From the NCBI RefSeq assembly GCF_001613045.1, contig NZ_BDBP01000012.1, forward strand, positions 1 to 64,000: a stretch of DNA of 64,000 nucleotides, written 5' to 3'. A model generated the notes under the pieces. The model was not told the origin of the DNA. It searched no databases and saw only the letters and a program-made list of their open reading frames with translations. Both the position numbers and the translations under genes were made by a program. This DNA comes from Nocardia lijiangensis NBRC 108240. Its GTDB lineage: Bacteria; Actinomycetota; Actinomycetes; Mycobacteriales; Mycobacteriaceae. Shown in pieces: positions 35,201 through 43,136 of this stretch; within the stretch, counting starts at the first letter, position 1; each line of letters opens with the position of its first letter.

Positions 35201-36898
35201 GAGCTGCTGAGGACAGCAGTCGACGCCCTCGATATGGCGGCGCGACATGCCCACGCACCGGCGGCCGATCGGATGCGGGCCTACGCCCTGCTGCTGGGGC
35301 TCGGTGCCGAGCGTGCCTTCGACTATCTGGACGATGCGGTCGCGTTGTTCCCGCAACTGGCCGATCGCGCACTGTCTCTGGAGGACAGGACGTTTCACTT
35401 GGCGGCGCGGCGGGCGTCGCTCGCCGAGAGTTTTGCGGATACGGCGCTGTGGCGGGCCGGGCCCCGGCGCGCGGTCGAGGTACTGGAACAGACGCGCGGC
35501 ATTCTGGTGGCCGACCGTCTCCATCTGAGCGACCCCGACCTGACCCGGCTCGAGCTGGAATATCCGGAGCTGGCACGGGAATTCCGGGCCATACTGGCCC
35601 GGCTGGACATCCTGGAACGTGATCTCAGCGAAGACGTGGACGATCCGGATGGCGCGGACGACAGTGAGGCGCTCGCGCCACGACGGGCGGACCTACGGCG
35701 CACTGTACTGGCCGAGTACGAGCGCGTGCTGAGTGGAATCCGTGCGCACGAGGAGTTCCGGGATTTCCTGAGCCCGGCATTCGACCGGTTGGTCGGTCGC
35801 GCAGGCGCGGGCCCTGTCGTATACGTATTCATGGGTGTTCGGCACGGACAGGCCATCGTGGTCGACGCGCACCGCGACCCGCAGGCACTGCACATTCCGC
35901 TGGAGCGACTGACCGGGGATGACCTCGAGCGGCACGTCCGAACACTGCTCGGAGCCGTCACCGACACCACTACGGAGGACGCGGCGCCCATCGCCCGCAT
36001 CCGCGCGCAGCAGCGCATTCACGAAGTGCTGGCGTGGATGTGGGACAGCATTGCCGAAACCGTCTTGAACGCACTCGGTTTCGGTGAAGCGCTCGCACCA
36101 GGCGGTACGCCTCGCCGAATCTGGTGGTGCCCGGTCGGATTGCTCGGATTCCTGCCGCTGCACGCGGCGGGTGTGCACGCCGACGCGGGATCGACGGATC
36201 CAGCGGTGCGTGCGCGGCCACGGACCGTCCTCGACCGGGTCGTGTCGTCCTACACTCCGACGCTGCGCGGCCTCGGACTCACCGAGGCCGCGCCAACGGA
36301 CTCCGGGCCGCGCGGAACCGTGGTGGTTGCCGTGCCCGACGCACCGGGAATGCCACTACCCGGTGCGCTGGCCGAGGCCGGGGCGATCGCCGAGATCGTC
36401 CCCGGTGCACGGGTTCTGGACGATCCGGTGCGTGCGACGGTCGCGGCGGCGCTCCCGGAATTTCTGGTGGCGCATTTCGCCTGTCACGGGGTGACGAATG
36501 CGATCGACCCGGCGTCGAGTCGCCTGGTGCTGCGCGACCACGAGGAGCGACCGCTCACCGTGACTTTCCTGAGCAAGCAGCGACTGCGGGCCGGGCTGGC
36601 CTACCTGTCGGCGTGTGAGACCGCGGTGACCAACCTCGAGCTGGTGGACGAGGCGGTGCATCTGTCGGGCGCGCTCTACCTGGCCGGGTACCGGCATGTG
36701 ATCGGAACACTATGGCCCATTGGCGAATTCGCGTCGAAGCAGGTGGCGTGCGATGTCCACCACGCGCTCGCGGCGGATGACCAGGCTCCGGCCATCGGTG
36801 ATTCCGCCTTGGCACTGCATTCCGCGGTCCGGCGTCTGCGCGACGCGTACCCGAATACGCCCTCCGCGTGGGCGGCCTACACCCACACCGGTCCGTAG
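32237..36898 (+). CDS. TPR-repeat CHAT-domain protease
   Basis: A 1553-residue protein. I choose the GTG at 32237, 6 bases after CCGGAGG; an ATG at 32213 is the alternative. Residues from about 100 to 1150 are helical, TPR-like repeats of the type 'LAEAVELGRQVSAGTAEGHP' and 'DEAVDLGRAGVASASEDNPR', about ten or more units. The C-terminal 400 residues are a CHAT domain (caspase/separase fold): 'RRIWWCPVGLLGFLPLHAAG', the catalytic His1417 in 'VAHFACHGVTNA' and Cys1460 in 'AYLSACETAVTNL', then 'GYRHVIGTLWPIGEFAS'. CHAT proteases act in bacterial conflict and programmed-death systems, often activated by partner proteins binding the TPRs. Partners here are probably the divergent small and membrane proteins. 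Confidence 0.92.
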   Translation: MNVWVPGEFDADNLESAAAMLDELFRRSPTRETAAGTAGFLRGRTREKPGTVWWIVDAATRLSAALYEAAVEQRDYSLRLMVADFLRIAIDAVPEHVSVRTRLQYELAHELRLLNLIDGEVGARAAEIVAVATAAAAQPVPAGLSLSTLLAELSTAHQVLYRTTGRPDHVEAGVTAARRAVQALRDGDDAPGAHSALGLALLRLYEAEGDVGALRAALDAQRTASDLAAPENPNRPRFFANLAATITMLAQETGDLSGLDEAVDLGRAGVASASEDNPRRYLYLAQLGKAVAAVAARDRDPGGFDEGIAILRQAVSAVPEDSPDRDAVMYELYEAMSAAQEIGDADGARLAQTADMARSALAALAADTSPAGEQSYLGTAVEQMLVLMRIHARTGAKELMREAVSLGRDLLVRLDRRPADQDARPIIETRLANALAELGRAEDDRRLLDEAAELVVHAVNSASAAEIRSLVVRDAMETMRLIADTVGDAGPLDWTAQVLRSELADANPRPVEAAGYRLELALSLARRFSLTRDADTLAEFTAAVRDAVDAILAERFQDVLTANRCQVLLEALRELADDGDELGLLGWAAEVAAVIAALTPRDDPGYYLVLSDFVAAAETYLDHNVDREMESMALDAARAAVTVAPVNERARCWSRLAGALRRQFDSTGEVALLEEAAAMDRAALSHEPASLAHLSGLCTDLTLLARNRYPESLDEAIELGQRAVSSAQDNDPELGALLNVLGTAHQVRFEHTDDPTALAAASEAFRAAVAATAPGRDQHAGFGYNLCQSLLQQYRREGDSVVLAEAVELGRQVSAGTAEGHPQYTNRLSALAGALYEQYKRNGEPGVLEECAQVHERVLAGHEETESSYAAALGIHAAILNSLFELAGDPEVLADALALQEEAVDRTSADHPRRALRLTNLATLLIRAVSQASVATRDALFDRAIRVAKEAVEATAADHPARTHRLYALGRAAALSALDLEPGPGRFTELLRTAVDALDMAARHAHAPAADRMRAYALLLGLGAERAFDYLDDAVALFPQLADRALSLEDRTFHLAARRASLAESFADTALWRAGPRRAVEVLEQTRGILVADRLHLSDPDLTRLELEYPELAREFRAILARLDILERDLSEDVDDPDGADDSEALAPRRADLRRTVLAEYERVLSGIRAHEEFRDFLSPAFDRLVGRAGAGPVVYVFMGVRHGQAIVVDAHRDPQALHIPLERLTGDDLERHVRTLLGAVTDTTTEDAAPIARIRAQQRIHEVLAWMWDSIAETVLNALGFGEALAPGGTPRRIWWCPVGLLGFLPLHAAGVHADAGSTDPAVRARPRTVLDRVVSSYTPTLRGLGLTEAAPTDSGPRGTVVVAVPDAPGMPLPGALAEAGAIAEIVPGARVLDDPVRATVAAALPEFLVAHFACHGVTNAIDPASSRLVLRDHEERPLTVTFLSKQRLRAGLAYLSACETAVTNLELVDEAVHLSGALYLAGYRHVIGTLWPIGEFASKQVACDVHHALAADDQAPAIGDSALALHSAVRRLRDAYPNTPSAWAAYTHTGP

Positions 36899-36920
36899 TC
36901 GTGACAAAGCATCTCCATAG

Positions 36921-36938
36921 CAGTGATGTGTATCACTG
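36921..36938. repeat. Perfect short palindrome between convergent genes
   Basis: CAGTGAT-GTGT-ATCACTG forms a perfect 7-bp stem. It lies between the CHAT gene end and the metallopeptidase gene end, so it is not a promoter operator for either; there is no T-run for a classical terminator. The same GTGAT-N4-ATCAC core occurs at 46032-46045 in front of the second FAD oxidoreductase. Confidence 0.5.
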
Positions 36939-36994
36939 ATGACCGGTAGGGGCCACGATGACACGTCACACGCGCCGCGGCACGTACAGGTGGC

Positions 36995-38323
36995 TCAGTA
37001 CGTTACCGGGTTGCCCACTTGCTCGATCACCGGGGGCGGTGCACCGTCGATAACCTCGCGTAATGCGTCGAGGAGCGGAGCATCGAGATGTGCTGCGACA
37101 CGCAAAAAATCTCGCGCGAAGAAGCTCGTGGTGCGGTCAGTGGCCACTGCCTCGAAATAGGTCTGCAGCAGGCCCGCATCGCGCATTTCCGGTGACGATA
37201 GAAAGGCTCGTGCACGACCGAACGGCTCGGACAGTTGATTCGAGCGTGACTGCAGCCACACCATGGCACGGTGGAAAGCGGAGTCGTCCAAGCGCAGGAA
37301 CGTACCGAGGCTCGGATATCGTGCCGCGAGATGATGCTGGATGTCACTGTCACGCAATGTCATCGCAAGCAGATTCGTCCGCGCTTGAAGTGCCACCCGC
37401 GCGAGCGCCAGTGACTGTGTCTCGAGTACATAGGACATGCTCGAGAACCATCCAGCCATGATTCGGCACTGCTCGATCGTCAGCACCGACGACATCGAGA
37501 TCATCGATTCGAGCAGGAGGTGGTGCGGCAGGTAGTCACGGCCGACCGCATTCGCGCAGAGCGCATTCCACGATTCGCTCATGCAGATCACCGAGAACAA
37601 GTCTGCGATGCTCTCCGCGCGCACCACGTCGGTGGCGGCGTGCGATTTCGGGAGGCTGCCGTCATCTCCGCGACCAATGATCTCGTTCAACCGGCGGGCA
37701 TCGTCGCTGTCGAACTGCATGTCGATGACCGCATCGACGACTCGCGCCACGGTAGAAGGGGCGAAGTACGGCAAGTCCGCCAGGCTGTTTTGCAGCTCAG
37801 GGCGGATATGGTGGCCGATCTCGTGTCCGAGAGCGAAGAACCACTCGACCATGTAGCGTTCGTCGCGAGGCAGCGCCGTCACATCGGTGATCCTGGGCGC
37901 GTACACGTGGATGCCGCTCTGGACTCGGTGGGATTTCGCAAGAGTCGCCAAAGCTTGATCGGGGTGTCCACTTTGTAGCAGGAATTCAGCGACGAGCAAT
38001 AGAACCGTGCCTTCGAAGACCGAATCCATCAGACCGCCGTCGAATCGCTGCTCGAGCCACACACCATGCATGTGTGCGCACACCTCGAGCTGCCGCTGGT
38101 GAAATACCACCGTATGGTCGTGACGTCCACGCAACCCGAAGTGGCCGGGTATGCCGTCGGAGACGGTCACCAGTTCGATGCTGAGGCCTCCGATTCGCTC
38201 TGCTACTGCGCGGAATTCGCTGAGGATCGACGGAGATCCTTCCGTGATCCGCGTGATTGTCCCGGGCACGCCGACACGTCGCCGTATCGACTGCTCCAAG
38301 AGCAGATCATCGAGTCCCGTCAC
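36995..38323 (-). CDS. HExxH zinc metallopeptidase-like protein
   Basis: A 442-residue protein from the GTG at 38323, which lies inside the end of the upstream small gene (17-base overlap) behind GGAGAG. The centre carries 'WFFALGHEIGHHIRPELQ' with His167, Glu168 and His171, and 66 residues later 'VRAESIADLFSV' with Glu237 as likely third zinc ligand; this is the gluzincin-type arrangement. The remainder is helical and matches no family I know. No signal peptide or membrane span is seen, so it should act in the cytoplasm. It converges on the CHAT protease gene and is coupled to a small protein resembling an effector-associated constant component, which hints at an effector role. Confidence 0.78.
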   Translation of the reverse strand: MTGLDDLLLEQSIRRRVGVPGTITRITEGSPSILSEFRAVAERIGGLSIELVTVSDGIPGHFGLRGRHDHTVVFHQRQLEVCAHMHGVWLEQRFDGGLMDSVFEGTVLLLVAEFLLQSGHPDQALATLAKSHRVQSGIHVYAPRITDVTALPRDERYMVEWFFALGHEIGHHIRPELQNSLADLPYFAPSTVARVVDAVIDMQFDSDDARRLNEIIGRGDDGSLPKSHAATDVVRAESIADLFSVICMSESWNALCANAVGRDYLPHHLLLESMISMSSVLTIEQCRIMAGWFSSMSYVLETQSLALARVALQARTNLLAMTLRDSDIQHHLAARYPSLGTFLRLDDSAFHRAMVWLQSRSNQLSEPFGRARAFLSSPEMRDAGLLQTYFEAVATDRTTSFFARDFLRVAAHLDAPLLDALREVIDGAPPPVIEQVGNPVTY

Positions 38324-38621
38324 CTTCTGACTCTCCGAGAGCCCTGAGCACCTCCTGAAGTTGCTCGGGAGTGATATCGCGGAACTCCAGATCACCGATC
38401 TTGATGTATTTGATCTTTCGCTGTGCGATCAGGGTGCCTACGGTTTCGCGCAGAGCGGCAAGCGCGAGCGGCACCATCTGAGCCACGAACATCCACGTGT
38501 CCGGATCGCCGACCTGGGCCTGGACCTCGCGTGTATCGAACACCACTTCGGGTTGCTGCCGAACGGCCGCTTCCAGAGTCGCCGCCCCGGTCGCATCTGT
38601 TTCGATCGAAACCAGTTGCAT
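38307..38621 (-). CDS. Small protein resembling an effector-associated constant component
   Basis: A 104-residue protein from the ATG at 38621. The layout is an N-terminal beta/alpha part ('MQLVSIETDATGAATLEAAV'), a central hydrophobic helix ('WMFVAQMVPLALAALRETVG'), 'IAQRKIKYIKIGDLEFRDIT' and a terminal helix 'PEQLQEVLRALGE'. This order (small domain, hydrophobic helix, basic turn, two strands) resembles EACC1-like proteins that accompany effectors in actinobacterial ternary conflict systems. I cannot confirm homology without a profile search. It overlaps the metallopeptidase gene by 17 bases, so the two are translated together. Confidence 0.68.
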   Translation of the reverse strand: MQLVSIETDATGAATLEAAVRQQPEVVFDTREVQAQVGDPDTWMFVAQMVPLALAALRETVGTLIAQRKIKYIKIGDLEFRDITPEQLQEVLRALGESEGDGTR

Positions 38622-38699
38622 AGGTACATCGTGACACGCCAATCCACCCGCTACCGGTGAATCGATCGATCACTACCGAGCGCGGGATGCGGCCTCCGG

Positions 38700-39075
38700 C
38701 CTGCCAGCGGGCTGAGTCCCCGTATGCCGCTGCCAGGGCGATCGGCCCGCTGGTCGATGTGCACTACAAGACGCTGCGGGTATGGGTGAAAAAGGCGCTC
38801 GCGCAGGGCAGTCGGCCGCGCGGCAAGGGCAGATCGGTGTTGTCGTCGGCCGAGCGTGACGAGCTGGCACGGCTGCGCAGGCAAGTGCGAGATCTCGAGC
38901 AGGCCAACGAGATTCTAAAGTTGGCGTCGGCTTTCTTCGCGCGGGAACTCGACCCGCGACACCACTGATCGTCGGATTCATCGACGAATACCGCAGGATC
39001 CACGGCGTCGAGTCGACCTGCCGCGCGCTGTCCGCGCACGGAATCCAGATCGCGCCCACAGCGAGTTGGTCGGAT
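38700..39075 (+). mobile_element. IS3-family element remnant (OrfA plus start of OrfB)
   Basis: 'ESPYAAARAIGPLVDVHYKT', 'LRVWVKKALAQGSRPRGKGR' and 'ARLRRQVRDLEQANEILKLA' end at 38968 with 'SAFFARELDPRHH', the classic end of IS3 OrfA with its leucine zipper. The OrfB beginning follows in another frame: 'IVGFIDEYRRIHGVESTCRA', 'LSAHGIQIAPTAS'. The OrfA start and nearly all of OrfB are missing. The end abuts the response-regulator stop codon. Confidence 0.82.
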
Positions 39076-39079
39076 GGCG

Positions 39080-39742
39080 TCAGAGGTTGCGCGGGGTGAC
39101 CAAGCCGGATTCGTAGGCGAGGACGACGAGTTGGGCGCGATCGCGGGCGTGGAGCTTGGTCATGGCTCGATTGACGTGGGTTTTCGCGGTCAGCGGGCTG
39201 ATGACCATGTGATCGGCGATCTCGTCGTTGGACAGTCCCTGGGCGACGAGGGTGACGGCCTCGCGTTCGCGGGTGGTCAGTTCTTTCAGCCCCGTGCCGG
39301 TGAGGGTGCCGAGCGGTTGGGCGACATACCGGGTGATCAGTCGCCGGGTGATCGACGGTGCGAGTAACGCGTCGCCGCGGGCGGCGACGCGAACCGAGTG
39401 CAGGAAGTCTTCTGGCCGAATGTCTTTGACGAGGAATCCGGCCGCCCCGGCGCGCAGCGCGTCGAAGACGTATTCGTCCAAGCCGTAGTTGGTCAGGATG
39501 ACGACATGCACCTCGGCCAGCGCCGGGTCGGCGGCAATGTGCCGGGTTGCCTCGATGCCGTCCATGCCCGGCATCTGAATGTCGATGAGCGCTATATCGG
39601 GCAGGTGCTGCCTGGCCAGCGCCACGCCCTCGCTGCCGTCGGCTGCCTCAGCCACTACCTCGATATCGTCCTCGAGGTCGAGGAGGGCGCGGAATCCGCT
39701 GCGAATGAGCGGTTGGTCGTCGACCAGCAGAACACGGATCAT
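39080..39742 (-). CDS. NarL/FixJ-type response regulator
   Basis: A 220-residue two-component response regulator. The receiver domain (1-120) has 'RVLLVDDQPLIRSGFRALLD', the phosphorylated Asp in 'DIALIDIQMPGMDG', Thr in 'VVILTNYGLDEYV' and Lys in 'AGFLVKDIRPEDF'. The C-terminal LuxR-type helix-turn-helix reads 'LTTREREAVTLVAQGLSNDE' and 'HMVISPLTAKTHVNRAMTKL'. It overlaps the histidine kinase gene by four bases, forming a cognate pair. The likely target is the divergent membrane-protein gene at 41071. Confidence 0.95.
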   Translation of the reverse strand: MIRVLLVDDQPLIRSGFRALLDLEDDIEVVAEAADGSEGVALARQHLPDIALIDIQMPGMDGIEATRHIAADPALAEVHVVILTNYGLDEYVFDALRAGAAGFLVKDIRPEDFLHSVRVAARGDALLAPSITRRLITRYVAQPLGTLTGTGLKELTTREREAVTLVAQGLSNDEIADHMVISPLTAKTHVNRAMTKLHARDRAQLVVLAYESGLVTPRNL

Positions 39743-40854
39743 GTCGGGTCCAAAGGGAGTTCGGCTCGGACGGAGAAGCCGCCCTCCCTGCGCGGTCCCG
39801 CCTGCAAGCGACCGCCGAGGGCGGTGACTCGTTCGCGCATTCCGAGCAGGCCGACGCCGTGCACCGGCCCGGTGTCCGGCCGGGTCTTGCCCTCGTCGTC
39901 GACGCGCACGACCAGGGCGTCGGGACGGTAGTCGATGCGGACCGATGCCGTCGCGGCGGCGGCATGCCTGGAGATATTGGTCAGCGACTCCTGAACGATC
40001 CGGTAGACGGTTCGGTCCACCGCGGCTGGTACGTCGTGGCGTTGTCCTTCGATCGTCAGCGTTGCGTCCAAACCCGTTGTGCGGGCCCGTTCCACTAGGT
40101 CCGGGACGTGCTCGAGCCCTTGCCGGGGGGCGACCCCGTCGTCGCGCAGCGCTTCCAGTGTCGCGCGCAGTTCCCGGGCCGCCTCACGTCCGGCTTCGCG
40201 GATCGCGAGCAGGGCTTCCGACACCTCTTCGCCTCGTTTGCGGGCTACATGGACGGCGGCCTCGGATTGCACCTTGATCACCGAAATCTGGTGGGTGAGC
40301 GAATCGTGCAGCTCCCGCGCGATATGCAGGCGCTCCTCGTCGGCGCGGCGCAGCGCGGTCTCCTCGCGGGTGCGCTCGGCTTCATCCGCGCGCCGCTCGG
40401 CCTGTCGCAGCGCTTCCCCCGCCGCACCGGCCGCGATCAGCCAGGCCAGTGGGAGCGCATCCCGGGCCTGCGTGAACGCTTCGCCCACTGGCCAGTCGGG
40501 GTGCGCGACCACCATCGCGAACGGAACCGCGGCCACCATGAGCACCGAACCGGCCACCGCGATGCGACGGTGTCCTGCGCGTACCGTGGCGTACACCGCG
40601 ACCAGATAAGCGATAGCGGGTACCTCGAAACCGATTGCCTGATAACCCAATACGCACAGCCCGGTCACGGCCAGCACCGTGCACGGAGCCCAGCGGGCCG
40701 CGGCGAGCGGGAGGCTGCCGAAGATCAACAACGAATAGCCCAGCGCGTCGAGATTCGTGGCGGAGTGTTGCACGGACAGCCCGGTGACCAGCAGGATGGC
40801 CGCCACCGCGACGGCGACCGCCCAATCGCCGATGCGGATCCGTGCCCTGCTCAT
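39739..40854 (-). CDS. NarL-partner sensor histidine kinase (HisKA_3)
   Basis: A 371-residue membrane sensor kinase. About four membrane helices fill the first 150 residues ('WAVAVAVAAILLVTGLSVQH', 'YSLLIFGSLPLAAARWAP', 'AIAYLVAVYATV', 'VLMVAAVPFAMVVAH'). The dimerisation and phosphoacceptor domain follows, with His in 'HIARELHDSLTHQISVIKVQ', and then the HATPase with 'RIVQESLTNISRHAAAATAS' (N box) and 'GVGLLGMRERVTALGGRLQA' (G box). There is no large extracellular sensor domain, so the signal may be membrane-related. Confidence 0.94.
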   Translation of the reverse strand: MSRARIRIGDWAVAVAVAAILLVTGLSVQHSATNLDALGYSLLIFGSLPLAAARWAPCTVLAVTGLCVLGYQAIGFEVPAIAYLVAVYATVRAGHRRIAVAGSVLMVAAVPFAMVVAHPDWPVGEAFTQARDALPLAWLIAAGAAGEALRQAERRADEAERTREETALRRADEERLHIARELHDSLTHQISVIKVQSEAAVHVARKRGEEVSEALLAIREAGREAARELRATLEALRDDGVAPRQGLEHVPDLVERARTTGLDATLTIEGQRHDVPAAVDRTVYRIVQESLTNISRHAAAATASVRIDYRPDALVVRVDDEGKTRPDTGPVHGVGLLGMRERVTALGGRLQAGPRREGGFSVRAELPLDPT

Positions 40855-41070
40855 GAGTGCACCCTAGCCGGAATATCGCGTGAGCAACTCCTGCTCGTAG
40901 ACGATCAATCGACTACCGCGGACGCGGTAGTTTCTCGGCTTCTACGGCATCCGCAGCAGTCCGTTACGGCAGCGGCGGCAGCGGGAATTGTCTACGCCCG
41001 CACGATGATCGGCGGTGGCACCGGCGGACATGATGAAGCGATATCGAGCCGTTCGACGAAGGAGTACCTC

Positions 41071-41484
41071 ATGTCCGTCCGTCATCTGCCTGCCGTCGCA
41101 GCAGCCGCCATGCTCGGAAGTATCGCGCTGGCCGCACCAGCCGCGGCCTCGGTCCAACAGACCGCCGCTGTCGCCGGAATGACCTCCGGGCGACTCGGGC
41201 CCACCCTGACCGCGCTGGTGGGACTGGTCGGCGTGGCTATCGGCGGCCTTGCCCGCGCCGGACGAATCGGCACCGACAACGGGCGAAGAGGGGCCCAGGT
41301 AGCGCTGGTTTCGGGGCTGATCAGCACGGTCCTCGGCGGCCTGTTCGCGGCCACCGCCGACGGTGGTCCCGGCACCGGCAACGGGATAGTCGGGGCTTTC
41401 GCGGCCGTGATGTTGGGGCTGATCGGCATGGTCCTCGGCGGGCTGACCCTGAACCGCTCGCGCCGCACCAGCCGCACCGGCTGA
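41071..41484 (+). CDS. DUF6223-like small membrane protein
   Basis: A 137-residue membrane protein from the ATG at 41071 behind GAAGGAG. A signal-like first helix ('LPAVAAAAMLGSIALAAPAA') is followed by three further hydrophobic segments ('PTLTALVGLVGVAIGGLARA', 'AQVALVSGLISTVLGGLFAA', 'IVGAFAAVMLGLIGMVLGGL') and a basic tail. The pattern and the position opposite a NarL-type two-component pair fit the DUF6223 family as I remember it. Function unknown; it may be the output of that system. Confidence 0.78.
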   Translation: MSVRHLPAVAAAAMLGSIALAAPAAASVQQTAAVAGMTSGRLGPTLTALVGLVGVAIGGLARAGRIGTDNGRRGAQVALVSGLISTVLGGLFAATADGGPGTGNGIVGAFAAVMLGLIGMVLGGLTLNRSRRTSRTG

Positions 41485-41815
41485 CCACGGCGACCGCTGA
41501 CGAGACTTCACGGGGTGGGGGAACCTGTGGCGCACGGCGTAGATCGCGGCACCGAGCGGTGAGAGTGGAGCGGGCGATGTCGAGTCGGGGGGAGGCTCTG
41601 GTGAGTAGCTGGATCAGACGCACGTCGAACATGCCCGCTGAGCTTGTACCGGCCGCTGCGCGAAGGGGCGTACCGGAAATTCGGTACGCCAGAACCCTAG
41701 CGCTCCAAGGCCTTTCGTGGGTTGGATTGAAAGGCAAGTTCGAACCGCTCGAAAGGAAACAATCTTGGACCCTTCGTGATTCTCGGTTGGAGATCTGATC
41801 GGCAGACTTGGCGGC
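41485..41815. other. Non-coding stretch
   Basis: About 330 bases without a supportable gene, between the membrane protein and the GNAT gene. I see no clear promoter motif. Confidence 0.4.
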
Positions 41816-42331
41816 ATGGCAATCGTGATCAGGCCCGGCCGACCCGACGAAGCGACTCTGCTCAGCGACCTTGCGCTACGGTCGAAAGGTCTGTGGGGCT
41901 ACAGCGAACAGCTGCTCGACTCATTCCGGGGCGAGCTCACCCTGACCCCTGACGCTGTTGTAGTCCGGCGCACGGCCGTTGCCGAGCTGGGTGGCATGGT
42001 CGTCGGATTCGTGACAGTCGACGGCGCTGCGCCGGTTGGTGAACTGGGGATGCTGTTCGTCGTGCCCGAGGCGACTGGCGAGGGGGTAGGCACCGAACTG
42101 TTCCGACATGCGGTCGAGACTGCTCGCAGCGCCGGATTCCACAAGTTGGTCATCGAGTCGGATCCGAACGCAGAGACGTTCTATCTGGCTAGGGGCGCGG
42201 TCAAAGTTGGCAGTGTCGAGTCCGAGTCGATTGCTGGACGCAAGCTGCCGCTGATGGAAGTCGACACGGCCCCGCCCACTGGATCGACTTGCCGGTCGTT
42301 GGATACGTCAGATCCACAATCCGCCAACTAG
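41816..42331 (+). CDS. GNAT-family N-acetyltransferase
   Basis: A 171-residue acetyltransferase: 'IVIRPGRPDEATLLSDLALR' at the start, 'VGFVTVDGAAPVGELGMLFV' (strands 3-4), the acetyl-CoA loop 'VPEATGEGVGTELFRHAVET' and 'ETFYLARGAVKVGSVESESI' at the end. The pyrophosphate-binding loop is GEGVGT, with Glu in place of the usual Arg/Gln at the first position. Substrate unknown. Confidence 0.88.
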   Translation: MAIVIRPGRPDEATLLSDLALRSKGLWGYSEQLLDSFRGELTLTPDAVVVRRTAVAELGGMVVGFVTVDGAAPVGELGMLFVVPEATGEGVGTELFRHAVETARSAGFHKLVIESDPNAETFYLARGAVKVGSVESESIAGRKLPLMEVDTAPPTGSTCRSLDTSDPQSAN

Positions 42332-42457
42332 ATCTGGACACAACCACCACGCGCCGTCCAGGCCGAGATGGCGAACCGCAGGTCGGAAATCCCAACTGCA
42401 CCAGCAAGAGTTCGAACGGACAATGTGTGTTCTGTCCGGGGATAGTTTGCGGTAGTG

Positions 42458-42499
42458 GTTGCGGAGTTCGGACATAGGTTGCGGGTTCTGAGGACATAG
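42458..42499. repeat. Two tandem 20-22 base repeats beside the TnsA-like remnant
   Basis: GTTGCGGAGTTCGGACATAG (42458-42477) is followed directly by a 22-base version beginning GTTGCGGGTTCTGAGGACAT (42478-42499). A weaker third start, GTTTGCGGTAG, precedes them at 42446. Tandem sites of this size at an element edge are what TnsB-type transposases bind. They lie 24 bases before the TnsA-like sequence. Confidence 0.6.
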
Positions 42500-42522
42500 G
42501 ACTGCTCCGGCGGGCAGACTGC

Positions 42523-42765
42523 ATGCCCGTGCGAAGGCTGAGCGTGGTCCGCTGGACTTCGATCCCGATGTGATCGGTATTGCGGCGCAGCCGTTCTGGT
42601 TGTTCTGGACCACGCCGGAGGGCAAGCGGCGCTCGCACGCTCCGGACTACTTCGCCCGCTCCGCGGACGGCGGAGCGTTGGTGATGGACTGTCGGCCCGC
42701 TGATCGGATCAAACCGCGGGACGCCGAGGCGTTTGCCGCAACTGGTGCCGCATGCGATGCGCAAC
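42523..42765 (+). pseudogene. TnsA-like endonuclease remnant of a heteromeric transposon
   Basis: The frame reads 'PLDFDPDVIGIAAQPFWLFW', then 'GKRRSHAPDYFARSADGGAL' and 'VMDCRPADRIKPRDAEAFAA'. This matches the catalytic core of actinobacterial TnsA-like heteromeric transposase endonuclease subunits (SHAPDFFAR...VVDCRP....KPRD). After 'TGAACDA' the frame departs from the family, and the N terminus is not complete. No TnsB or TnsC gene is present. Confidence 0.68.
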
Positions 42766-43136
42766 AAGACTGCTGGCGGCCCCCGAGCCTGCCCATCCTG
42801 GACTATCGAAGCCTGCGCACATTCGGTGGTCCGAGTTCACTCTCACCGGTCATCCTGCGTGACTGGTCGCAGCGGCGGCCCGGCCGCCGATGCGTCGGGT
42901 TCATCCGGCCACACCCGGCACCCTCGGACTATCTCGACACCGCGGTCGAACCCGTTCCCTGGCCACAGCGATCACAGCCACGGCCAAACCTGAACACGAG
43001 GCCATGGTCGGACAGCGAACGCCAATACTTACGCCCAGCCCCCGCAGACGACGACAGTTCAGGTTCAGATAGATCCGATGCGCACTGCCGTTCGCTTGCG
43101 GCGACCTCGGCACGGCTATGTCGCGAACACACTGAG
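42766..43136. other. Stretch without recognisable gene
   Basis: Some 370 bases after the TnsA-like remnant. Open frames exist on the plus strand but none resembles a known family; presumably the decayed rest of the transposon. Confidence 0.35.

Noticed and set aside
37561..37700. Regulatory RNA between the CHAT and metallopeptidase genes
   Set aside because: The region is continuous coding sequence of the metallopeptidase with conserved zinc-ligand motif; no RNA structure was apparent.
40108..41070. Long plus-strand frame ahead of the DUF6223-like gene
   Set aside because: It is antisense to the histidine kinase; the ATG at 41071 has a strong ribosome binding site and a signal-like first helix.
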